Below are positions 1-9,868 of a stretch of DNA of 64,000 bases, in pieces. A model generated the notes under the pieces. That model did no database searches, was not told where the DNA came from, and saw only the letters and a list, made by a program, of their open reading frames with translations. The DNA is taken from NCBI RefSeq assembly GCF_900112475.1, contig NZ_FOLW01000008.1:82535-146534 (forward strand). The letters run 5' to 3'. The position numbers and the translations under genes are program-made. The stretch comes from Pragia fontium DSM 5563 = ATCC 49100 (GTDB lineage: Bacteria; Pseudomonadota; Gammaproteobacteria; Enterobacterales; Enterobacteriaceae). Numbering within the stretch: the stretch's first letter is position 1; each line of letters opens with the position of its first letter.

Positions 1-560
1 ACAATACCAGGACGATCTACCAACGTTAATTGACGATAGTTGATATTGCAGCCAGAAATGACCTGTTGTGCCGGAGGTTGTAACTGCTGCAGCAAGTGCA
101 ATGCTTCTTGCGGTTTTTCACTTAAATCTGCCCAATCTTCCAACATGGCGATTTCATCGCTGGCAGGAGACGAAAAGAGATAGGGATAAAAACAGGCTAA
201 TAGTGCTTCTCTCAGGTGATTTAAATCAGAGATTGGCTTGAGTAAAACATCATGAACACCGAGGCGCAGCATTTTATCGACATCGGTGATTTTCTCCGTG
301 GCCGAAATGACAATAACCGGGATCTGACATCCCTGATGTCTCAGGCGGTCAACTAAGGTAATACCGTCCATATTCGGCATATTTAAATCACAAATCATCA
401 ATTCTGGTTGAAACTGTTCAACATAGACTAATGCTTGCTCACCATCTTCCGCTTCACCAATGACGGCCCCAAGTGAAGTAAGGTATCCAGCCAGCATTGA
501 GCGGAATACAGCATCATCTTCAACAAGCAATATATGTTTATTAACTAAAGGGGGTGTCAT
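1..560 (-). CDS. rssB: RssB, response regulator/adaptor for RpoS proteolysis (N-terminal part, cut by window edge)
   Basis: In E. coli RssB delivers the stationary-phase sigma factor RpoS to the ClpXP protease; phosphorylation of its receiver domain raises the affinity. About 186 codons are visible, from the ATG at 558-560 to the window edge. The receiver domain shows the acidic pair at residues 15-16, phosphoacceptor Asp58 (MICDLNMP), Ser86 (VISAT) and Lys108 (LLKP). The start of the C-terminal phosphatase-like domain (LQPPAQQVIS, NYRQL) matches E. coli RssB closely. The gene diverges from ychJ. In E. coli rssA precedes rssB; no rssA is present in the 203 bp here. The identity is clear; the C-terminal half cannot be assessed. 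Confidence 0.95.
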   Translation of the reverse strand, partial: MTPPLVNKHILLVEDDAVFRSMLAGYLTSLGAVIGEAEDGEQALVYVEQFQPELMICDLNMPNMDGITLVDRLRHQGCQIPVIVISATEKITDVDKMLRLGVHDVLLKPISDLNHLREALLACFYPYLFSSPASDEIAMLEDWADLSEKPQEALHLLQQLQPPAQQVISGCNINYRQLTLVDRPGI

Positions 561-763
561 ATCAACTTCCATGCTTCACGGTTTATTATATTTTGGTCCA
601 AAATTGGCACTTATGCCTGCTAAATTCATTATTTATTCTTGATAATTATTATTGTTAGGCTTTTCAATCTTCATCATGAGATTCCTCATTGCAGTTTTCC
701 TGCCACTCTGTTTAAGTTAAAGTTCTGGCTAATCATCCTTCTTATGACACAAAGGAGTTCATA

Positions 764-1222
764 TTGTTCAACCCGTGCCCTTGCGATAGTTTAAAAGAGT
801 TCAGTTTATGCTGTCAGCCTCTTATATTAGGACAAACTATCGCATTAACCACGCTGGATTTAATGAAATCCCGTTACAGTGCCTATGTCAAACATGACGT
901 TAATTATTTAATCGCCACATGGCATCCGGACTATCGTCATCCTGAGTTAGCGGAATCCCTCACCCACAGCTTTGAGAATACTGAATGGCTGGGATTAACC
1001 ATCATCTCAACCGCAGACGGTTTAAATGAAGGATACGTTGAGTTTATCGCTAAATTTCGTGATACCCAGACACAAGAGCATCATGCCATTCATGAACGTT
1101 CTCATTTTATAAAACAGAAAGACAGTTGGTACTATACCTCGGGTGTTAAACCTTCGTTTGGACGTAATGAGCTATGCCCTTGCCATTCTGGAAAAAAATA
1201 TAAAAAATGTTGCGGAAAATAA
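764..1222 (+). CDS. ychJ: YchJ family protein (UPF0225) with two SEC-C zinc motifs
   Basis: Conserved protein of unknown biochemical role, 152 aa, the usual family length. Cysteine-rich SEC-C-type zinc motifs lie at both ends: Cys5, Cys7, Cys16 and Cys17 at the N-terminus, and Cys138, Cys140, Cys149 and Cys150 in the C-terminal CPCHSGKKYKKCCGK. Such motifs occur at the SecA tail and bind zinc. The middle is an NTF2-like segment (SRYSAYV, YLIATWHP, TEWLGLTI). The start is TTG at 764, with a good AAAGGAG ribosome site at 751-757; no in-frame ATG fits the family N-terminus. It precedes purU on the same strand, as in E. coli. Family assignment is firm, function unknown. Confidence 0.93.
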   Translation: MFNPCPCDSLKEFSLCCQPLILGQTIALTTLDLMKSRYSAYVKHDVNYLIATWHPDYRHPELAESLTHSFENTEWLGLTIISTADGLNEGYVEFIAKFRDTQTQEHHAIHERSHFIKQKDSWYYTSGVKPSFGRNELCPCHSGKKYKKCCGK

Positions 1223-1338
1223 TTGAATCAAACCATCGGCTATTGAATCGCGGTATGCCACAATGAACGCCGGTTTATACCTATAACCCCCCTTATAATA
1301 AAATAAGTAACAGCACACATCCAAAGGCCAGAAAAAAC

Positions 1339-2172
<834 letters not shown>

Positions 2173-2293
2173 TTACAATCCTCACTGAAAGTCAGGCGGC
2201 ATGTCTTATTCATGCCGCTATAATCAAAAGTACAGTAAACCACCGCTTCACGTTGGAAAAATCAGCAATCACTTATTTTTTCCATCAGAATGC

Positions 2294-2321
2294 TTTACAG
2301 TCCGCCGGACTTTGGTATGAT
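2294..2321 (+). promoter_or_regulatory. Promoter of the tRNA-Tyr operon
   Basis: TTTACA (2294-2299) and TATGAT (2316-2321) are separated by 16 bp and followed by a GC-rich discriminator (GCGCGTCCC). The same hexamers, spacing and discriminator type occur at the E. coli tyrT promoter, a stringently controlled stable-RNA promoter. The 5' leader that follows (about 2330-2362) can form a small hairpin, TGCT-gtaa-AGCA. Stringent and Fis control are inferred from the E. coli parallel. Confidence 0.85.
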
Positions 2322-2362
2322 GCGCGTCCCTGCTGTAAAGCAGAATAATAAATATCGTTATT

Positions 2363-2430
<68 letters not shown>

Positions 2431-2447
<17 letters not shown>

Positions 2448-2830
2448 TCTTATTTGATTCTTATCTTTACCCCATTACTACTCTTGCGCCAATCATTTCT
2501 CCTTAGGAGAAGGTTGAGAAGCTTCGACCAAGGTTCGAGCCGAGCAACGCGAGACAACGTTGCGATCAGCAACGGCCCATAGGGCGAATCACAACGTGAT
2601 GAGTCATCCTTCTCCCACCACCATCCTTATTCAAGCATCTGGTTTACTCCGCAACTTCTCTGGTGATTATTACTCCTCGGGAGAAGGTGAGAAGCTTCGA
2701 CCAAGGTTCGAGCCGAGCAACGCGAGACAACGTTGCTATCAGCAACGGCCCATAGGGCGAATCACAACGTGATGAGTCATCCTTCTCCCACCACCATCTT
2801 ATTTGATTTTTAGTTTTACCTCACCACTCT
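2431..2830 (+). repeat. Tandem repeats seeded by the tRNA-Tyr 3' end (rtT-like), about 2.2 units
   Basis: The last 17 nt of tRNA-Tyr (TCCTTCTCCCACCACCA) recur at 2431-2447, 2607-2623 and 2780-2796, giving units of 176 and 173 bp plus a partial third unit of about 40 bp. The E. coli tyrT operon has the same architecture (178-bp repeats starting with the tRNA 3' end, giving rtT RNA). Each full unit contains short hairpins: GTTGC/GCAAC, GCCC/GGGC and ATCAC/GTGAT, plus a T-arm-like GGTTCGAGCC. This accounts for most of the 500-bp gene-free stretch 2448-2949. Open frames here are by-products of the repeat and resemble no protein I know. Confidence 0.88.
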
Positions 2831-2855
2831 TAATGCCAAAGTGATGCATTAAGAG
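2827..2855 (+). terminator. Hairpin at the end of the tRNA-Tyr repeat region
   Basis: Perfect 10-bp inverted repeat CTCTTAATGC / GCATTAAGAG with a 9-nt loop. A run of T follows at about 2872-2878, so the T tract is not directly attached. Plausible terminator or 3' processing structure of the tRNA-Tyr transcript. Confidence 0.45.
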
Positions 2856-2949
2856 CATCAACAATTCATCGTTTTTTTCATCCCTAACTTGAAGCGAGAG
2901 ATTAAATAAGCTATACCAAGCCCCTTATATTCATTTATCAGGGTGTCTC

Positions 2950-3522
2950 ATGCGTAAAAATATTTGTGTTTATTGTGGTGCTAGCACCGGGAATAATCCT
3001 GTCTATGCTGAAGCGGCTCAACAACTTGGAAAAGCCATTGCACAACAAGGTCGTCGCTTAATTTATGGTGGTGGTAACAAAGGTCTGATGGGCATTTTGG
3101 CTAATTCAGTATTAGAGGCTGGCGGTGAAGTAACCGGCGTTATTCCTGAGCTTTTGGTTGAGGCCGAAACCGCGCACCATGGTTTAACCAAGCTGGAAAT
3201 TGTGGCCGATATGCACATTCGCAAAGCACGCATGAGTGAGTTGGCCGATGGGTTTATTGCCCTTCCTGGTGGCATTGGTACCTTTGAAGAGCTATTTGAG
3301 GTGTGGACCTGGAGCCAAATTGGCTACCATAAAAATCCGGTTGGCTTATTGAATATTCAAGATTTTTACTCGCCGATGAGTCAATTCTTGCAGCATGTTG
3401 TTGATGAAGGATTTGTACGCCAGAGCTATCTGAATACGCTATTAGTCAGTGATTCGGCTCATCAGCTGCTGGAACAGTTTGATCAATACCAGCCACATAA
3501 CCTCGATCGCTGGGCTAAATAA
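2950..3522 (+). CDS. LOG family nucleoside 5'-monophosphate phosphoribohydrolase
   Basis: Proteins of the LOG (lonely guy) family cleave the N-glycosidic bond of nucleoside monophosphates; plant members release active cytokinins, while bacterial members act on AMP and related nucleotides. The protein is 190 aa, typical for short bacterial LOGs. The signature PGGIGTFEE is at residues 106-114 and the upstream Arg/Lys pair (RKAR, 91-94) is present, as is the nucleotide-binding YGGGNKGLMG (39-48). It starts at an ATG near GGGTGT. It stands alone between the tRNA-Tyr repeats and xthA, with no operon partner. The physiological substrate is unknown. It is not a TIGR00730 lysine decarboxylase, a common misannotation. 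Confidence 0.9.
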   Translation: MRKNICVYCGASTGNNPVYAEAAQQLGKAIAQQGRRLIYGGGNKGLMGILANSVLEAGGEVTGVIPELLVEAETAHHGLTKLEIVADMHIRKARMSELADGFIALPGGIGTFEELFEVWTWSQIGYHKNPVGLLNIQDFYSPMSQFLQHVVDEGFVRQSYLNTLLVSDSAHQLLEQFDQYQPHNLDRWAK

Positions 3523-3538
3523 TTAGCCTCTGATCTGG

Positions 3539-3565
3539 CCGATGTAGTCAACAATACTACATCGG
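3539..3565 (+). terminator. Hairpin downstream of the LOG gene
   Basis: Perfect 10-bp stem CCGATGTAGT / ACTACATCGG with a 7-nt loop, 17 nt after the stop codon. The tail TTAATG is only weakly T-rich, so termination is likely but not certain. Confidence 0.5.
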
Positions 3566-3635
3566 TTAATGTAACAATAAGACTCAATCTCTGTTACTAT
3601 TGTTCAACCTTCTTGGCAGATAAAAGACGATACTC

Positions 3636-4442
3636 ATGAAATTTATATCATTTAATATCAATGGATTAAGAGCCCGCCCGCACCAGCTTGCTGCGATTAT
3701 TGAACAGCACCAGCCGGATGTGATCGGATTACAGGAAACCAAAGTCCATGATGATATGTTTCCGCTTGAGGAAGTGAGTCAACACGGTTATCACGTCTTT
3801 TACCATGGTCAAAAAGGCCATTATGGCGTAGCTCTGTTAACCAAAGCAGAACCACTCGCGGTAAGAAAAGGGTTTCCAACCGATGATGATGAAGCCCAGC
3901 GCCGTATTATCATGGCCGATCTCGCTACCCCAATGGGCACATTAACCGTTATCAATGGTTATTTCCCTCAGGGTGAGAGCCGCGATCACGCCACAAAATT
4001 CCCTGCTAAACAGAAATTCTACGCCGACTTACAGTCCTATCTGGAACAACAGTTAGATCCGGCTAATCCAGTAGTGATTATGGGCGATATGAACATTAGC
4101 CCAACCGATAACGATATTGGCATCGGTGAAGATAGCCGTAAACGTTGGTTACGTACTGGAAAATGCTCATTCCTACCGGAAGAGCGGGAGTGGATGGCTA
4201 AACTATTGGACTGGGGATTAGTGGATACTTTCCGTCATGCCCACCAAGAAACAACCGACCGATATTCATGGTTTGACTATCGCTCTCGTGGATTTGATGA
4301 AAACCGCGGACTGCGTATCGATCTGGTATTAGCCAGTCAGGCCTTAGCTCCCCACTGCATCGCTACCGGTATTGATTACGATATTCGAGCCATGGAAAAA
4401 CCTTCCGACCACGCTCCTATATGGGCTGAGTTTAAGCTCTGA
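3636..4442 (+). CDS. xthA: Exonuclease III (AP endonuclease, 3'-5' exonuclease)
   Basis: Acts in base excision repair: cleaves at abasic sites, trims 3' blocking groups and degrades dsDNA 3'-5'. The protein is 268 aa, the same length as E. coli XthA. The catalytic residues of the EEP fold are all present: Glu34 (LQETK), Asp151 and Asn153 (GDMNISPTD), and His259 (PSDHAPIW), with IDLVLAS supplying the late Asp. Start ATG at 3636. nudG follows 47 bp downstream on the same strand, and the pair may be cotranscribed. Both genes act against damaged nucleotides or DNA. Confidence 0.98.
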   Translation: MKFISFNINGLRARPHQLAAIIEQHQPDVIGLQETKVHDDMFPLEEVSQHGYHVFYHGQKGHYGVALLTKAEPLAVRKGFPTDDDEAQRRIIMADLATPMGTLTVINGYFPQGESRDHATKFPAKQKFYADLQSYLEQQLDPANPVVIMGDMNISPTDNDIGIGEDSRKRWLRTGKCSFLPEEREWMAKLLDWGLVDTFRHAHQETTDRYSWFDYRSRGFDENRGLRIDLVLASQALAPHCIATGIDYDIRAMEKPSDHAPIWAEFKL

Positions 4443-4501
4443 ACTCCTCAATAGACTAACTGCCTTTCCCTCCCGGGAAGGGCATACCTTTGCTGACCAT
4501 C

Positions 4502-4903
4502 ATGAAAATCATTAATGTTGTCGCTGCAATTATTGAGCATCAAGATCATATCTTAATCGCCCAACGGGATAACCAAAGCGATCTTGCTGGCTACTGGGAA
4601 TTCCCGGGTGGCAAAATTGAAGCTAATGAAACACCTCAGCAGGCACTCTGCCGTGAGCTGTATGAGGAGTTGAATATTGAACAGGTAAAGGTCACCGATT
4701 ACATCGCAACCAGCCACATTCGGCTGCCTGAACGCATAATACAGCTACAGGCATGGAAAGTTGTCGCCTATCAGGGAAATATCCAGCTACATTGCCATAC
4801 TGACTATCGTTGGGTAACCCCCGATGAGGCTCGACATTACCTGCTGGCTCCGGCAGATATTCCCTTGTTAAACGCCTATTGTCTTACGTTGCTAAAAAAA
4901 TAG
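4502..4903 (+). CDS. nudG: Nudix CTP/pyrimidine pyrophosphohydrolase NudG
   Basis: Hydrolyses CTP, dCTP and oxidised pyrimidine nucleotides (family knowledge), sanitising the nucleotide pool. About 133 aa from the ATG at 4502, chosen because MKIINVVAAII aligns with the E. coli N-terminus. An upstream in-frame TTG at 4490 lies 8 nt after GGAAGG and could be used instead, adding four residues. The Nudix box runs through GGKIEANETPQQALCRELYEELNIE; REL-EE is intact, but the usual Gly after EEL is Asn. The gene sits between xthA and topB, as in the E. coli neighbourhood, and converges with topB (7 bp between the stops). MutT-type paralogs cannot be fully excluded. Confidence 0.85.
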   Translation: MKIINVVAAIIEHQDHILIAQRDNQSDLAGYWEFPGGKIEANETPQQALCRELYEELNIEQVKVTDYIATSHIRLPERIIQLQAWKVVAYQGNIQLHCHTDYRWVTPDEARHYLLAPADIPLLNAYCLTLLKK

Positions 4904-4909
4904 GCTGAA

Positions 4910-6841
4910 TTACTCTTCATTCTTCTTTTTGCTGGTTTTAGCGCGTTTCTTTTTCGGCTTACTTTCCGCTTCGTCTACCGTTGTCTGTATGCCTTTAAAC
5001 ACCTTTGGCATGCGATTACGCTTAGCCTGATAGATCAGTTCCTGCAATGTGATGACCATCGGCTGCATAAAATCCTGATAGCGGCACTGCTTTTCACTAA
5101 TTTGGGTCAGGGTAGATTCCCAGTGTGCCGTCATATCAGGTCGGGCAGCGGTTTCTGGTAAACAATGGATCAATGCACGTCCCGCTTCCGTAGCGGTAAT
5201 CGCTCGTCCTTTTTTCTGCAAAAAGCGGCGCTTAAACAACAGTTCAATAATACCTGCCCGCGTTGCTTCAGTACCAAGTCCATCCGTTGCTCGCAGGATC
5301 TTCTTTAAATCTTTATCCTGAACAAAACGGGCAATTCCCGTCATAGCTGAAAGCAATGATGCATCGGTAAAAGGTCGAGGTGGCTGAGTCTGTTTCTCAA
5401 CCACTTCGCCATTTTCACACAATAACTCATCACCCTTAGCCACCACTGGTAACGGGGTACCTTCATTCTCTTCATCCCGTTCTTTACTGCCTAATAACAC
5501 TCGCCAGCCGGCTTCTGCCAGAAAACGGGCTTTGGCAATGAATTTTCCACCGGCGATATCCAGCTCAATCACACACTTGCGGAAAATAGCATCCGGACAA
5601 AATTGCATCAGATACTGTCGAGAAACTAACTCATAAATTTTCTGTTCATCCGCTGACAAAGAGACTGATGAACTGCGGGCGGTAGGAATGATCGCATGGT
5701 GGGCATCCACTTTTTTGTCATCCCAGCAGCGATTACGTTTTTCAGTATCCATCACCGGCAGGGGGAAAAGTTGCGGCTGATGAATCTCGATAGCAGCCAA
5801 TACCGCATGACGATCGGCAAAATGCTCTTCCGGTAAATAGCGGCTATCGGAACGAGGATAAGTAATTAATTTATGGGTTTCATACAGACGCTGACACAGA
5901 TCCAACACTTGCTGGGCGCTTAGTCCGTGACGTTTTGCCGCTTCAATTTGTAAGGCAGAAAGAGAGAATGGCAACGGCGCAATATCTGACTCTCGCTTAT
6001 CATTGTATTCCGTCACATATGCTGGCTGGCCGGTGATGCGTTTAACCACATGCTCCGCCAGAGCACGATTTAATAACCGCCCTTCTTCATCCTGATGAGA
6101 CTCACAGGATTCACTGGGTTGCCAAATCGCAGTAAAGCGTTCTTCAGCCGGGGTAACAATATGCGCTTTGACCTCAAAAAAATCTTTCGGTACAAAGTTC
6201 TCAATTTCTTCATCGCGGCGCACCACCAGCCCAAGCACCGGCGTTTGTACCCGACCTACGGATAACACACCATCATACCCAGCATTGCGCCCTAACAGCG
6301 TGTAAGCCCGGGTCATATTAATACCGTAGAGCCAGTCAGCGCGGGCGCGAGCCAAAGCAGAAACACACAAGGGAATAAATTCACGATTATAGCGAAGCTT
6401 ATCTATCGCCCGGGTAACCGCTTGCGGGTTCAAGTCATTAATCAAACAGCGCTTAACCTGTTGACGTTTTTCCGAATCCAGCTCAAGAAAGTCGAGTACT
6501 TCATCGACCAATAGTTGCCCTTCTCTATCCGGGTCACCGGCATGTACCACTTCGCTAGCTTCGGTTAGCAACCGTTTGATCACATTAAGCTGTTTTGCGA
6601 CCGACTCTCTCGGTTTTAATTGCCATTTTTCAGGAATAATCGGTAGGTCGGCCAGCGACCAACGCGCGTAGCGGGCATCATATTGATCCGGCTGAGCCTG
6701 TTCCAGCAAATGACCCACGCACCAGGTTACAACCTGATCGCTGCCACAAACGATATAGCCGTCCTGACGCTTATGCGGTTTAGGTAATACATCTGCAATA
6801 GCCCGTGCCAAACTCGGTTTTTCGGCAATAAACAAACGCAT
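4910..6841 (-). CDS. topB: DNA topoisomerase III
   Basis: Type IA topoisomerase that decatenates DNA and resolves replication and recombination intermediates with RecQ. The protein is 643 aa (E. coli 653). The Toprim domain begins with [10 protein letters not shown] (Glu7) and includes DPDREGQLL (103-111). The catalytic tyrosine is Tyr328 in [12 protein letters not shown], at the same number as in E. coli. [10 protein letters not shown] (194-203) is the conserved core motif. The C-terminus is a basic Lys-rich tail. The ATG overlaps the selU stop (TAATG), so translation is coupled to selU. Confidence 0.97.
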   Translation of the reverse strand: MRLFIAEKPSLARAIADVLPKPHKRQDGYIVCGSDQVVTWCVGHLLEQAQPDQYDARYARWSLADLPIIPEKWQLKPRESVAKQLNVIKRLLTEASEVVHAGDPDREGQLLVDEVLDFLELDSEKRQQVKRCLINDLNPQAVTRAIDKLRYNREFIPLCVSALARARADWLYGINMTRAYTLLGRNAGYDGVLSVGRVQTPVLGLVVRRDEEIENFVPKDFFEVKAHIVTPAEERFTAIWQPSESCESHQDEEGRLLNRALAEHVVKRITGQPAYVTEYNDKRESDIAPLPFSLSALQIEAAKRHGLSAQQVLDLCQRLYETHKLITYPRSDSRYLPEEHFADRHAVLAAIEIHQPQLFPLPVMDTEKRNRCWDDKKVDAHHAIIPTARSSSVSLSADEQKIYELVSRQYLMQFCPDAIFRKCVIELDIAGGKFIAKARFLAEAGWRVLLGSKERDEENEGTPLPVVAKGDELLCENGEVVEKQTQPPRPFTDASLLSAMTGIARFVQDKDLKKILRATDGLGTEATRAGIIELLFKRRFLQKKGRAITATEAGRALIHCLPETAARPDMTAHWESTLTQISEKQCRYQDFMQPMVITLQELIYQAKRNRMPKVFKGIQTTVDEAESKPKKKRAKTSKKKNEE

Positions 6842-7935
6842 TAGTGAATATCATTCAATAAAAAGTCACGAACTTCAGCAAAGTTGCCACGGAAAATAAT
6901 GCGATCGGCTTTTTTACTAAGCTGATACGCATACATCGGATCATAGTACTCAATCAGTAAAGGCACCAACCAGCTTTCATGTTGTGTACTACCCTTACCT
7001 TGTTTCTGAGCTAACAGCGCCATATCCAACTCGTTAAGCAGCACCTGATAACGCTCCATGCCTAATCGCTTACGAATAGCAAACATGCCGTGGCGCAGAT
7101 ATTCGCAGAATTTCTCCCAACCGGATTCAATACCGTAAACCCGTTCAAATTCAGCGCTCATATTATCGATATATTCTTGCTGTAAACGCGCCAGACGAAC
7201 CTCAAACGGATCTTCAATCACCGCCATCCCCGCTTGCTGCATAGACTCATACATCTCTAACGGAACATGATTTGAGCCGATAGTTTTCCCTTCATCCTCA
7301 ATCACCCAACGGTTAATACCTGCATGGTGTTTTTTCAGCAAGGTTACCGCGATTCGGTGCTCAAAATTGATCTGGGTACTTTGGCTCACCAGCGTTCGCC
7401 CAAAAGAAGAGCCCCGGTGTCGGGCTGCCCCTTCCAAATCAAGACCAAAAGGTAAATCACGAACCAACAGGGTTTTTCCGCATCCGGTATTGCCGCCAAT
7501 AACCCGTAATGGCATCGTCGCAGCCTGACGATTAATGTCCATCAGACAGTTTCTTAATGCCTTATAACCGCCCTTAACCAGAGGATAATCTACGCCAGCC
7601 TCACGTAGCCAGCGTTGGGTTATATGGGAACGTAAGCCACCGCGCAGGCAGTACAAGTATCCCTGCGGATGCTGACGGCAAAAATCTCGCCACTGCTCAA
7701 TACGTTGTTCACGCGTTTCACCGCTAACCAGCTGTTCTCCCAACGCGATGGCCGCATCCTGCCCCTGCTGCTTATAACAGATACCGACAGCCTGACGCTC
7801 ATCGTCATTCATCAACGGTAGATTGGTCGCGTGTTCAAACGCACCTTGGATAAATTCAATCGGGGCACGTACGTCTACCAAGGGAAGATCGTTCAGAAAA
7901 ATATGCTGATAGTCAGCGCTGTCACCACGAAACAT
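6841..7935 (-). CDS. selU: tRNA 2-selenouridine synthase (rhodanese-P-loop)
   Basis: Replaces sulfur by selenium at the wobble 2-thiouridine of tRNA-Lys, -Glu and -Gln, using selenophosphate from SelD, through a geranylated intermediate. The protein is 364 aa from the ATG at 7935, which fits a GAGG site 8 nt upstream and forms TGATG with the selD stop; a TTG at 7941 would be too close to that site. An N-terminal rhodanese domain carries catalytic Cys96 (YCLRGGLRS), and a C-terminal P-loop domain has GGNTGCGKT at about 147-155. It lies between selD and topB in one coupled operon, whereas in E. coli (ybbB) it is elsewhere. Confidence 0.96.
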   Translation of the reverse strand: MFRGDSADYQHIFLNDLPLVDVRAPIEFIQGAFEHATNLPLMNDDERQAVGICYKQQGQDAAIALGEQLVSGETREQRIEQWRDFCRQHPQGYLYCLRGGLRSHITQRWLREAGVDYPLVKGGYKALRNCLMDINRQAATMPLRVIGGNTGCGKTLLVRDLPFGLDLEGAARHRGSSFGRTLVSQSTQINFEHRIAVTLLKKHHAGINRWVIEDEGKTIGSNHVPLEMYESMQQAGMAVIEDPFEVRLARLQQEYIDNMSAEFERVYGIESGWEKFCEYLRHGMFAIRKRLGMERYQVLLNELDMALLAQKQGKGSTQHESWLVPLLIEYYDPMYAYQLSKKADRIIFRGNFAEVRDFLLNDIH

Positions 7936-8978
7936 CAACAAACCTCAATCAGAGCGCGATCTTGCTGAGCTTCAACTAACTCACCAATAGCCGTTAAGGT
8001 TATCTGATGGCGTTCAGCTATTTTACGCACTTCATCTTCAGCCTCAGGCATAACGGCAATTAACAATCCACCAGAAGTTTGCGGGTCACATAATAAATTG
8101 CGCTGTAAATCCGTTAATTTACCCACCAAGTGCCCATAACTATCAAAGTTACGTTGGGTACCGCCGGGAACACAGCCTTCTGCAATATATTGTTCAACAT
8201 CCGGCAGTTTTGGTACCGCGTCAAACCAAACATTAGCCTGAAGCCCGGAACCCTGACAAATCTCGCTTAAATGGCCTAATAAGCCAAACCCGGTGACATC
8301 CGTCATGGCCGTTACGCCATCAACTTTAGCTAATTCCGCACCAGGCTTGTTTAATTGGCACATCGTTTCAGTGGCAATACCCTGATGAATATCTTTCAGC
8401 TTACTTTTCTTCTCGGCCGTCGTCAGTACACCAATGCCAAGAGGCTTAGTCAGAAATAATTTACAGCCGACTATTGCTGCGCTGTTTTTCTTAATTTGAT
8501 CGGTACTGACTATGCCGGTGACTGCCAGCCCAAATATCGGCTCTGGCGCATCAATGGAGTGGCCACCGGCCAGAGAAATACCCGCCTGCTGACAAACATA
8601 ACGACCACCATCAATAACTTTCTGCGCAATTTCAGGCGCCAGCTTGTCAACGGGCCAACCAAGGATGGCAATAGCCATAATCGGCTTGCCGCCCATGGCA
8701 TAAACATCACTAATCGCATTGGTTGCCGCGATCCGACCAAAATCAAACGGGTCGTCAACGATAGGCATAAAAAAATCGGTGGTACTGATGATGCCAATGC
8801 CGTTACCGATATCATAAACTGCGGCATCATCACGGGTTTCATTACCCACTAATAAATGCGGATCGATAAATTTTTCTTGCTCGGAATGGAGAATGGTTTC
8901 CAACACCTTAGGTGAGATTTTACATCCACACCCCGCACCATGGCTGTATTGTGTTAAACGGATAGCTTGCTTTGTCAT
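7935..8978 (-). CDS. selD: Selenide, water dikinase (selenophosphate synthetase)
   Basis: Makes selenophosphate from selenide and ATP, the selenium donor for selenouridine in tRNA and for selenocysteine. The protein is 347 aa from the ATG at 8978, which lies about 7 nt after AGGGGA; an in-frame TTG at 8984 would crowd that site. Catalytic Cys17 and Lys20 lie in GAGCGCK, so this is a Cys form and not a selenoprotein. Other core motifs are [35 protein letters not shown] and CDPQTSGG. First gene of the selD-selU-topB operon. selA and selB are not in the window, so only the tRNA use is directly supported here. Confidence 0.97.
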   Translation of the reverse strand: MTKQAIRLTQYSHGAGCGCKISPKVLETILHSEQEKFIDPHLLVGNETRDDAAVYDIGNGIGIISTTDFFMPIVDDPFDFGRIAATNAISDVYAMGGKPIMAIAILGWPVDKLAPEIAQKVIDGGRYVCQQAGISLAGGHSIDAPEPIFGLAVTGIVSTDQIKKNSAAIVGCKLFLTKPLGIGVLTTAEKKSKLKDIHQGIATETMCQLNKPGAELAKVDGVTAMTDVTGFGLLGHLSEICQGSGLQANVWFDAVPKLPDVEQYIAEGCVPGGTQRNFDSYGHLVGKLTDLQRNLLCDPQTSGGLLIAVMPEAEDEVRKIAERHQITLTAIGELVEAQQDRALIEVC

Positions 8979-9025
8979 CGTCAATTCCCCTTTCCGACCA
9001 AGTCAGTCTTTTGGATTAAGGCTAT

Positions 9026-9054
9026 ATAGTAACGCGCCTCACCGCTATTGATAA
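9026..9054 (-). promoter_or_regulatory. Candidate promoter of selD-selU-topB
   Basis: On the minus strand TTATCA (9054-9049) and TACTAT (9031-9026) are separated by 17 bp and lie about 50 bp upstream of the selD start. Assigned only by resemblance to sigma-70 elements. Confidence 0.4.
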
Positions 9055-9111
9055 GACATACCACACAGTTCGTCGATGAACCGCTCAGATTTCAGCCGTT
9101 TTCAATAAGAT

Positions 9112-9133
9112 AAACCCGGAAATTTCCGGGTTT
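9112..9133 (-). terminator. Terminator-like perfect palindrome after ydjA
   Basis: A 22-bp perfect palindrome built on AAACCCGGAAA and its complement. On the minus strand it ends in TTTAT, 24 nt after the ydjA stop codon. It probably separates ydjA from the selD operon. Confidence 0.6.
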
Positions 9134-9157
9134 TAATTAAGGAACTTCGCCGTTATA

Positions 9158-9706
9158 TTAAAAATACGATACAAAAGGTGAAGTATCTTCGGCTTTCACC
9201 TTTGCCGGTTGCACCAACGGCGTACCTAAATAGAGAAAACCAACAATGGCATCCTGCTCACGGCAACCAAATGCGTCTCTGACGATCGGGTTTTCAGTCC
9301 AAAATCCACTGCGCCAGATTCCACCGAACCCTTGAGCGACCGCTGCCATCTGCATAGCCTGCACAGCACAACTTGCTGAGGCTATCTGCTCCCATTGGGG
9401 CACTTTGTGATGCTCAGTGCAGTGTGCAACCACCGTGATAATCATTGGTGCACGTAAAGGTGCCTGTACTGATTTTTCCTGCACCGATTCATCCTGATCG
9501 GCATCTAATGCAGCGGCTAGCAACACCTCACCAAATCGGCTACGTGCATCACCTTCAATAATAATAAAACGCCAAGGTTGCAGCATGCCATGATCCGGTG
9601 CACGCATACCGGCACGGATAATATTTTCCAGCGCCTCTCCCTGAGGTGCAGGCGCTGATAAACGCGAAGCCGAACGACGATTAAGTAATAATGCTAATGC
9701 GTCCAT
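9158..9706 (-). CDS. ydjA: Nitroreductase family protein YdjA
   Basis: Small FMN-dependent oxidoreductase of the nitroreductase fold; the E. coli homologue is the smallest of its family and its natural substrate is unknown. 182 aa from the ATG at 9706, which has GGAGAG about 10 nt upstream and matches the E. coli start ([14 protein letters not shown]). FMN-site motifs are visible: NRRSASRL near residues 9-16, [28 protein letters not shown] and GFLYLGTP. It lies upstream of selD as in E. coli, but a palindrome between them suggests separate transcripts. Confidence 0.93.
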   Translation of the reverse strand: MDALALLLNRRSASRLSAPAPQGEALENIIRAGMRAPDHGMLQPWRFIIIEGDARSRFGEVLLAAALDADQDESVQEKSVQAPLRAPMIITVVAHCTEHHKVPQWEQIASASCAVQAMQMAAVAQGFGGIWRSGFWTENPIVRDAFGCREQDAIVGFLYLGTPLVQPAKVKAEDTSPFVSYF

Positions 9707-9868
9707 AAGACAGACTCTCCAAATGGGAATGATAGGCAATGATAAAGTTAAAAAACATGTTGATAACACAATATAACGTAAACATTTAACTATTTTACAC
9801 TGACTTTTTTATCATCAACCTTTAGGATATCCATTATTGTTATTCACAGCTCAAATAACGGAGCAAAT

